Source: Actinomycetota bacterium (GTDB lineage: Bacteria > Actinomycetota > Thermoleophilia > Solirubrobacterales > 70-9). From it: 6,560 nucleotides of DNA. The first letter of the stretch is position 1, and each line of letters starts with the position of its first letter. Below are positions 1 through 3,802 of this stretch, piece after piece. A program made the position numbers and the translations under genes. The notes under the pieces were generated by a model. It did not search any database. It saw only the letters and a program-made list of their open reading frames with translations, and had not been told where the DNA came from. The stretch is taken from positions 1-6,560 of the forward strand of contig VAYL01000060.1 of the NCBI GenBank assembly GCA_005884305.1, given 5' to 3'.

Positions 1-174
1 GATCGGGCAGCCGGGCGTGGTCAGCGAGACCACGATGTCGACGCGCCCGTCATCGGCGATCTGGACCGAGCGCACCATGCCGAGCTCGACGATCGAGCGC
101 CGCAGCTCGGGGTCGATAACGGCCTTCAGGGCCTCGGTGATCTGTTCCTTCGTTGGCGTGGGCACCGCGTCCAT
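1..174 (-). CDS. mrp: Mrp/ApbC-type Fe-S cluster carrier ATPase, N-terminal MIP18 (DUF59) domain, partial
   Basis: The 58 visible residues, read from ATG at 174-172, are a MIP18/DUF59 domain. They show a helix, an IDPEL turn (about residues 20-24), a VELGMV strand (about 30-35) and the closing TTPGCP motif (about 52-57). That Cys-containing motif is typical of the N-terminal domain of Mrp/ApbC proteins. In that family a P-loop ATPase domain follows and the protein binds and transfers Fe-S clusters in the cytoplasm. The gene runs off the left edge, so the ATPase part is not seen. A stand-alone SufT/PaaD-like MIP18 protein cannot be excluded. The start is supported by a GGAGGG ribosome-binding site about 11 nt upstream on the minus strand. 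The leader just upstream carries a strong 12-bp stem-loop (198-227). Confidence 0.78.
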   Translation of the reverse strand, partial: MDAVPTPTKEQITEALKAVIDPELRRSIVELGMVRSVQIADDGRVDIVVSLTTPGCPI

Positions 175-197
175 TGTGACAAACACCCTCCGAACGT

Positions 198-227
198 CGA
201 TCGACCGGCGCTTAGGCCGGTCGATCG
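198..227 (-). repeat. 12-bp perfect inverted repeat in the mrp leader
   Basis: Two perfect 12-base arms (198-209 and 216-227, CGATCGACCGGC and its reverse complement) flank a 6-nt loop. The structure lies 23 nt upstream of the mrp ATG on the minus strand, just 5' of its GGAGGG ribosome-binding site. There is no T-run after it in either direction. It could be a U-less terminator for transcription arriving from the 315-800 gene, an operator for a dimeric regulator, or a leader stem-loop. The sequence does not decide between these. Confidence 0.6.
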
Positions 228-247
228 GGGGGAGGAGAGGTTGCTGT

Positions 248-272
248 TCTGCCCGCGAGTTGTGCGGGCAGA
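248..272 (-). terminator. Stem-loop after the basic coiled-coil gene, possible terminator
   Basis: A perfect 9-bp G+C-rich stem (TCTGCCCGC at 248-256 with 264-272) closes a 7-nt loop. It begins about 43 nt after the stop codon of the minus-strand gene at 315-800. No U-tract follows, so it is not a textbook intrinsic terminator, although U-less hairpins are common at gene ends in high-G+C actinobacteria. The position between two same-strand genes suits termination or attenuation. Confidence 0.4.
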
Positions 273-314
273 CCCTCCGGACCACCACCTCTCGAGGCGG
301 CCCGGGCTAAGGGG

Positions 315-800
315 CTAGACGAGCGTCGTGACTCGCTCCTGAACCGCGGTCTGCGCCTGCTTCAGGCCCTTCTCGACCTGGGCGCGGTTCTGCTTGACCG
401 TGGTCTCGAACCGACGCCGGCGCTGCTTGACCTGGCGCTGGACCCGGTTCCGGGTCTGGCGCGCGCGGGTGCGCGCCTTGCGCCGGGACTGGGCGCCGCG
501 CCGCTCGAGCTTGTTGAGCTCGCGCTCGACCTGGGTGCGGAAGCTCTTCAGCTCGCGCTCGGCCGTCTCGCGCTTCGTGAACGGCTCGACGACGCCATTC
601 AGCCGGTCGGCGACGCTCAGCACCGCCCCGACGGGAACGTCGACGGAGCGCTCGGCCGTTTCGCGGACGTACGAGACGCTGCCGTTGCGGACCTTGGTCA
701 GGCCCTCGCGGATCTTCTGGGCGTCCGTGCGGCTCGTCTGGGTCGTACGCGGCGCGCTCTTGCGCTGCGCGGTGTTGGTGGTACTGCCGTTGGTGGGCAT
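315..800 (-). CDS. Small, highly basic coiled-coil-like protein, function unknown
   Basis: The 161-residue product is not one I can assign to a named family. Residues 1-30 are rich in Thr, Ser, Gln and Asn and look disordered. Residues 48-75 form a mildly hydrophobic amphipathic stretch (VDVPVGAVLSVADRLNGVVE). Residues 76-161 are long charged helix with many Arg, Lys and Gln, suggesting a coiled coil. By eye there are about 39 Arg/Lys against about 16 Asp/Glu, so net charge is strongly positive. There is no signal peptide or membrane helix. The layout recalls HbhA-like, phasin-like or histone-H1-like basic helical proteins, so binding to nucleic acid, polyanion or an inclusion surface is possible, but this is inference. 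The ATG at 800 has GAGGA about 12 nt upstream and a closer AAGAAG. The gene appears monocistronic, with an A+T-rich promoter-like leader. Confidence 0.75.
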   Translation of the reverse strand: MPTNGSTTNTAQRKSAPRTTQTSRTDAQKIREGLTKVRNGSVSYVRETAERSVDVPVGAVLSVADRLNGVVEPFTKRETAERELKSFRTQVERELNKLERRGAQSRRKARTRARQTRNRVQRQVKQRRRRFETTVKQNRAQVEKGLKQAQTAVQERVTTLV

Positions 801-835
801 GTCTTCTTCGAATCCTCGCTTCGGGTTGAAGTTCG

Positions 836-853
836 ATCCTTATTTCTAAGGAT
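836..853 (-). repeat. 7-bp stem-loop in the leader of the basic coiled-coil gene
   Basis: ATCCTTA (836-842) and TAAGGAT (847-853) form a perfect 7-bp stem with a 4-nt loop. It lies about 36 nt upstream of the ATG at 800 on the minus strand. If the candidate -10 box at 859-864 is used, this hairpin would sit at or next to the 5' end of the mRNA, where such structures can stabilise transcripts. It could equally be an operator. Confidence 0.4.
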
Positions 854-858
854 GTTCG

Positions 859-888
859 AGTTTACCAATACGAACAGGTGTTTGTACA
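859..888 (-). promoter_or_regulatory. Candidate promoter for the basic coiled-coil gene
   Basis: Positions 836-888 are conspicuously A+T-rich in this G+C-rich window and lie directly upstream of the minus-strand gene at 315-800. Read on the minus strand, TGTACA (888-883) and TAAACT (864-859) are separated by 18 nt, a weak match to a housekeeping -35/-10 pair. A small hairpin, GGTGT-TTGT-ACACC (877-890), overlaps the -35 candidate and could be an operator. The assignment rests on base composition and position more than on motif quality. Confidence 0.28.
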
Positions 889-1044
889 CCCGCGCGTAGG
901 GAGGGTTACGTCCCTCTCGGCGAAAGCGCTTACACAGGCGTTCCCAGGGCGAGTAGGGGAGGGTCGGAGCCGGAAAGCGGATCGAGTGTGTGATTCACCC
1001 GAATATGTCCGGTCAATCACGCACTCGACTGTGAATCGGGCCGA

Positions 1045-1082
1045 GAGAAGGGTGACCACGGTATACGCGGTGAATCCTTCTC
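1045..1082 (-). terminator. Imperfect stem-loop downstream of the metalloprotease gene, possible terminator
   Basis: GAGAAGG (1045-1051) pairs perfectly with CCTTCTC (1076-1082). Inside lies a 3/4-nt internal loop, then a shorter ACC/GGT helix closing on GTATA. It lies about 43 nt after the stop of the minus-strand gene ending at 1125. A 5-bp GCGCT/AGCGC hairpin (1096-1108) lies between them. There is no U-tract, so termination is inferred from position only. Confidence 0.3.
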
Positions 1083-1124
1083 CCATGGTCTGAACGCGCT
1101 GCGAGCGCTGCCCTACGTGCCTCG

Positions 1125-2204
1125 CTACGCACCCTTTGCAACGGCCGGGGTGCCCACACGCGCGAGCCATCGCTCCGGGCGCTCGAGCTCCTCGTTCGTC
1201 GGGAGCGCATCCGGGCCTGTCCAGACGCGGTTCAACCCCTCGACGCCCGCGTCGGCGGCGATGCCGTCACAGAACGCCTTCCCCACCCTGTACTGGCGGA
1301 GCTTCAGCTCCATACCGAGCAGCCTGGAGATCACCTCGCCCAGGCCGCCGCGCCGTGCTCGCCGTTGCTCCAGCCGCTCCCTCAGTCGGGCGTAACCCGG
1401 CTCGTCCGCGGCCGCGGCTGCGTCCATGACGTGCTCGGCGTGACCCTCGATTACCGACATCGCCGCCTGGAGGCGGTCGAGCACCCGGGCCTGCTCGGGA
1501 CCGGCGAGAAGCCGCGCGAGGTCGCCCTGCAGGAGCGATCTGATCGCGCGCCGGGGATCGGTCCTGAAGATCCTCCTCGCCATGCCCTGAAGGGAGGCGC
1601 GGTCGATCTTGGCCACCGCGCCCTCGACCAGCTCCTCGAGCAGGCTCGCCAGGTGCTCCCGAAGCCACGGGACCGAGGTGAACTGCACCGCGTGCGTGGT
1701 CTCGTGGATGGCGATCCAGCGCAGGAACACCTCCGGCGTCTCGCCGAGCTGCTCGTGGGTGGTCGCCAGATTGGGGCCGACGAACAGGAGCCTGGGGGCG
1801 CGGTCCGACTCGGTGAGCGCGACGTCGTACTGGCCCAACACCTTGCGGGCGCCATAGCCGACGGCGAGTCCGGCCTCCGCCCCGGCCGCGGCGCCGGCGA
1901 CCGACCGCGCCACGCCGCCGAGCGGGCCTGGCGCCTTCATGCCGCTCGCCACCTTTGTCTCGAACGCTCCGGAGACCTCGCGCAGCGTTCCGAGGCCCAC
2001 CCGGACCCACTCGGCGCGGTCCACCACCTCCGGTGGGGGCAGTGGGCGCTCGGGCGTCATGCGCGTGTAGCCGAAGACCAACTCGCGCGCCTCCTCGCAC
2101 GCCGACTCCACGGCCTCCTGAGAGAAGGCTTCCGGCGAGGCGCCGTTTCCCGCGACACCCTCGGCCACCCGTTCCGCGAGCCGCCAGTCGATGAAGCGCT
2201 CCAT
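1125..2204 (-). CDS. Zincin_2/DUF2342-family zinc-dependent metalloprotease ('F420 biosynthesis-associated' type)
   Basis: The 359-residue protein belongs to the actinobacterial DUF2342/Zincin_2 family. It has the zincin helix HETTHAVQF (HExxH at 167-171) followed by VPWLREH. A second conserved block, EGHAEHVMD (253-261), supplies the likely third metal ligand. The Gly/Ala-rich segment at 93-123, ending in VLGQYD, and the LLFVGPNL strand (140-146) are also typical of the family. Length is normal for the family. No signal peptide is seen, so a cytoplasmic protein is likely. The family name in databases refers to co-occurrence with coenzyme F420 genes; the substrate is unknown and no F420 gene is visible here. 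The ATG at 2204 follows the phosphatase stop by 2 nt, with a strong GGAGGTGG ribosome-binding site inside that gene, so the two are almost certainly co-transcribed and translationally coupled. Confidence 0.92.
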   Translation of the reverse strand: MERFIDWRLAERVAEGVAGNGASPEAFSQEAVESACEEARELVFGYTRMTPERPLPPPEVVDRAEWVRVGLGTLREVSGAFETKVASGMKAPGPLGGVARSVAGAAAGAEAGLAVGYGARKVLGQYDVALTESDRAPRLLFVGPNLATTHEQLGETPEVFLRWIAIHETTHAVQFTSVPWLREHLASLLEELVEGAVAKIDRASLQGMARRIFRTDPRRAIRSLLQGDLARLLAGPEQARVLDRLQAAMSVIEGHAEHVMDAAAAADEPGYARLRERLEQRRARRGGLGEVISRLLGMELKLRQYRVGKAFCDGIAADAGVEGLNRVWTGPDALPTNEELERPERWLARVGTPAVAKGA

Positions 2205-2206
2205 GG

Positions 2207-3172
2207 CTACGCGTCCACCTCCGGCGGTGGTTCGGAATCAGCCGCGGCCGTTCCCGACGGCCGCTGGGGCTGCTTCCTCACCCGCTCGCCTTCCGGGGCT
2301 CGCTCCGCGAACCGCTGCGCCTGGAGGACGGTGGCGAGCATCTCACCATCGAGCGCCGCGGCCACGTGGTAGCGGGCGTCGAGGTCGAGGCCCACATCGA
2401 GCCCATCGCCCGCGAACGCGACCTCCGCGCCCGCCTCGCGGGCGATCAACTGGCCCGCGGCGGCGTCGACCGATCGCGATGCGCGACCGGTCATCATCGC
2501 GTCGAAGCGCCCGCCGGCCACGTAGCAGAGCGAGATCGCGATCGAGCCGACCGAGCGCATCCGGTACGCCTTCCCCTGCAAGGCGTCGAGAACCGGGATG
2601 AGCCGCTCGGGCTTGGCCCCCTCGATCCCAACGACCTCCAGCCCGAAACCGGGACCACGGGCGCGGAGCTCCTCGCCGTCGAGGGACGCGCCCTCGCCGC
2701 GCCGGGCGAAGTACTCGTCGCCCGAGCCGAAGTCGTGGACGAACGCCACCTCGACATCGGCCATCGTCGGCCCCGAGGCCACCGCGAGGCTCAGGGAGAA
2801 TGACGGCAGCATGCGGCGTGCGTTGAGCGAGCCATCGAGCGGATCGACGATCACCGCGGTGCCGTTTCCAGCGCTCCCAAATGCCACCTCGCCGCGCTCC
2901 TCGGAGATCGCGGTGAAGTCATATCCGTCGGCGTGCAGGTGCTCGAGCTCGGCGAACACGATGTCCTCGCTCCGGCGGTCGATCGCGAGGCTGTGGTCGC
3001 CACCCTCGCCGACGCCGTCGTAGACGGTGCGCGCCGCGATTCCGCGCTCCCGAGAGAAGAGCTCTCGCTGCGCAGCCACCATGCGCCGGCACGCCTCGAG
3101 CCAGTCGGCGCCGACCAGGCTTCCCGCCTCTGGTGTGCCCGGCGCCGCATCGGAGGTCTGCCTGCGCGCCAC
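2207..3172 (-). CDS. Inositol-monophosphatase/fructose-bisphosphatase-family phosphatase
   Basis: The 321-residue product carries the lithium-sensitive Mg2+-dependent phosphatase signatures: ISEERGE (89-95), VDPLDGSLNA (109-118, metal ligands D110 and D113) and SVDAAAGQLIAREAGA (234-249, D236). It also has RSVGSIAISLCYVAGG (206-221). An N-terminal GEGGDHSLAID block (55-65) resembles the archaeal-type IMPase/FBPase subgroup, so sugar bisphosphate or inositol phosphate are plausible substrates, as is a PAP/CysQ-type nucleotide. Sequence alone does not settle this. The last 35 residues (about 287-321) are a Pro/Arg/Glu-rich tail beyond the fold, likely disordered. The start is GTG at 3172, the first possible start after an in-frame TAG at 3184-3182. 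It has no ribosome-binding site but a TAGCAT box 6 nt upstream, suggesting a leaderless mRNA. It is first in a two-gene operon with the metalloprotease. Confidence 0.9.
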   Translation of the reverse strand: MARRQTSDAAPGTPEAGSLVGADWLEACRRMVAAQRELFSRERGIAARTVYDGVGEGGDHSLAIDRRSEDIVFAELEHLHADGYDFTAISEERGEVAFGSAGNGTAVIVDPLDGSLNARRMLPSFSLSLAVASGPTMADVEVAFVHDFGSGDEYFARRGEGASLDGEELRARGPGFGLEVVGIEGAKPERLIPVLDALQGKAYRMRSVGSIAISLCYVAGGRFDAMMTGRASRSVDAAAGQLIAREAGAEVAFAGDGLDVGLDLDARYHVAAALDGEMLATVLQAQRFAERAPEGERVRKQPQRPSGTAAADSEPPPEVDA

Positions 3173-3178
3173 GTCACC

Positions 3179-3184
3179 ATGCTA
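3179..3184 (-). promoter_or_regulatory. Candidate leaderless -10 box for the phosphatase operon
   Basis: On the minus strand TAGCAT (TANNNT) ends 6 nt before the GTG at 3172, the spacing expected when transcription starts at the start codon. There is no ribosome-binding site for this gene, which fits a leaderless transcript. No good -35 hexamer is seen 16-19 nt upstream. Confidence 0.35.
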
Positions 3185-3192
3185 GCCCCGAC

Positions 3193-3198
3193 TACCTT
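3193..3198 (+). promoter_or_regulatory. Candidate leaderless -10 box for the helicase-nuclease gene
   Basis: TACCTT (TANNNT) ends exactly 7 nt before the GTG at 3206, the canonical spacing for a leaderless actinobacterial transcript beginning at its start codon. Neither GTG 3206 nor the upstream ATG 3179 has a usable ribosome-binding site. The nearest GGAGG (3152-3156) is 22 nt from the ATG. The -35 region is weak. Confidence 0.35.
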
Positions 3199-3205
3199 TA
3201 GCGCC

Positions 3206-3802
3206 GTGGAGGAAGAAGCCGGAATCGAGCTGACCGAGCCTCAGGCTCGGGTGGTTGACCATCGGGAGGGTCCGATGCTTGTGTCCGGCCCAGCTGGGTC
3301 CGGACGGACCGAGGCTCTTCTCAGGCGGCTCGAGAGCCTGACCGCTGACGGGATCCAGCCGCAGAACGTCCTCGTCCTGGCCCGCTCGCGGGCTGGCGCG
3401 ACGAGGCTGCGCACGAGGGCCAATGCGCTGATCACCCCCCCTTACGAGGAGCTCTGGATCGGAACTTATGAGACGATCTCGGAGCGGCTCCTTAGCGAGT
3501 ACGCCGTCCAGGCCGGCCTCGATCCGTTCTTCGCGACCGTGCGGCTCGCCGATCGCCTGGCGCTGCTCCTCGATCACCTCGATGACCTTTCGCTTCGCCG
3601 CCACGAGATCCGCGGCAACCCCGCGGGCCTGCTTGCCCGCCTCCTCCGCCGCATCGACGCGCTGAAGGCCGAGGGGATCAGCCCGGGCCGGCTGCGTGCG
3701 TGGGCCGAGGAGCGGGAGCGCGAATCGCGCGGGGCGGACGATACGCGAGCCACGATCGCATCCTGCGCGAGAGCGGAAGCCTCGACGGCGGCGACGTCGT
3801 GA
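3206..3802 (+). CDS. AdnA/AdnB-like UvrD-family helicase-nuclease, N-terminal fragment (frameshifted gene)
   Basis: This is the 5' part of a superfamily-1 helicase with a nuclease tail. Counting from GTG 3206: EPQARVV at 11-17 is the Q-motif, with the Gln kept. SGPAGSGRTEALL at 27-39 is the Walker A loop, but R34 (CGG at 3305) replaces the essential Lys. VLVLARSRAGATRLRTR (55-71) replaces motif Ia, and IGTYETISERLL (85-96) replaces the usual TFH motif Ib. Genuine homology continues to about WAEERERESRGAD (166-178, nt 3701-3739). Beyond that the frame yields Ala/Thr-rich noise to TGA at 3800-3802, while the helicase continues in the frame one base back. The start is uncertain. GTG 3206 has a leaderless -10 box; ATG 3179 would add nine residues with several A/T-ending codons unusual for this window. 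The gene is divergent from the phosphatase. Confidence 0.75.
   Translation: MEEEAGIELTEPQARVVDHREGPMLVSGPAGSGRTEALLRRLESLTADGIQPQNVLVLARSRAGATRLRTRANALITPPYEELWIGTYETISERLLSEYAVQAGLDPFFATVRLADRLALLLDHLDDLSLRRHEIRGNPAGLLARLLRRIDALKAEGISPGRLRAWAEERERESRGADDTRATIASCARAEASTAATS

Larger units (their letters stand above)
801..1124. other. 324-bp intergenic region without a supported gene
   Basis: Both flanking genes are on the minus strand. I see no convincing gene here: the short open frames have no ribosome-binding site, no recognisable motif and odd composition. The region holds the A+T-rich promoter-like leader (836-888), a small GAGGG/CCCTC hairpin (901-916), an AAGCGCTT palindrome (924-931), three copies of the heptamer GTGAATC or its complement at 39-bp intervals (992, 1031, 1070), and an imperfect stem-loop after the metalloprotease gene (1045-1082). 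A small RNA or a regulatory region is possible, but I recognise no known riboswitch class. Confidence 0.5.

Noticed and set aside
394..849. A 151-codon plus-strand frame opposite the basic coiled-coil gene.
   Set aside because: It is the antisense shadow of the minus-strand gene; its Arg/Ser/Leu/Val-rich translation has no motif, and it runs through the A+T-rich leader.
801..1124. A riboswitch or structured non-coding RNA.
   Set aside because: Short hairpins and spaced heptamers are present, but I could not match the conserved core of any riboswitch class I know, and downstream gene orientation gives no obvious regulated target on the plus strand.
862..1170. A 102-codon minus-strand frame, and a 71-codon plus-strand frame (878-1093), in the intergenic region.
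   Set aside because: No ribosome-binding site, no motif, Cys/Arg/Thr-rich irregular composition, and the minus frame overlaps the end of the metalloprotease gene. Both look like chance frames.
1365..2372. A 335-codon open frame on the plus strand opposite the metalloprotease gene.
   Set aside because: The minus strand carries the unmistakable HETTH zincin motif and family blocks; the plus frame has no recognisable feature and also runs into the phosphatase gene.
3586..3802. Programmed -1 ribosomal frameshifting as the explanation for the split helicase gene.
   Set aside because: No X-XXY-YYZ heptamer in the proper phase was found. The GGGG run at 3731-3734 is too short and lacks an adjacent slippery codon.
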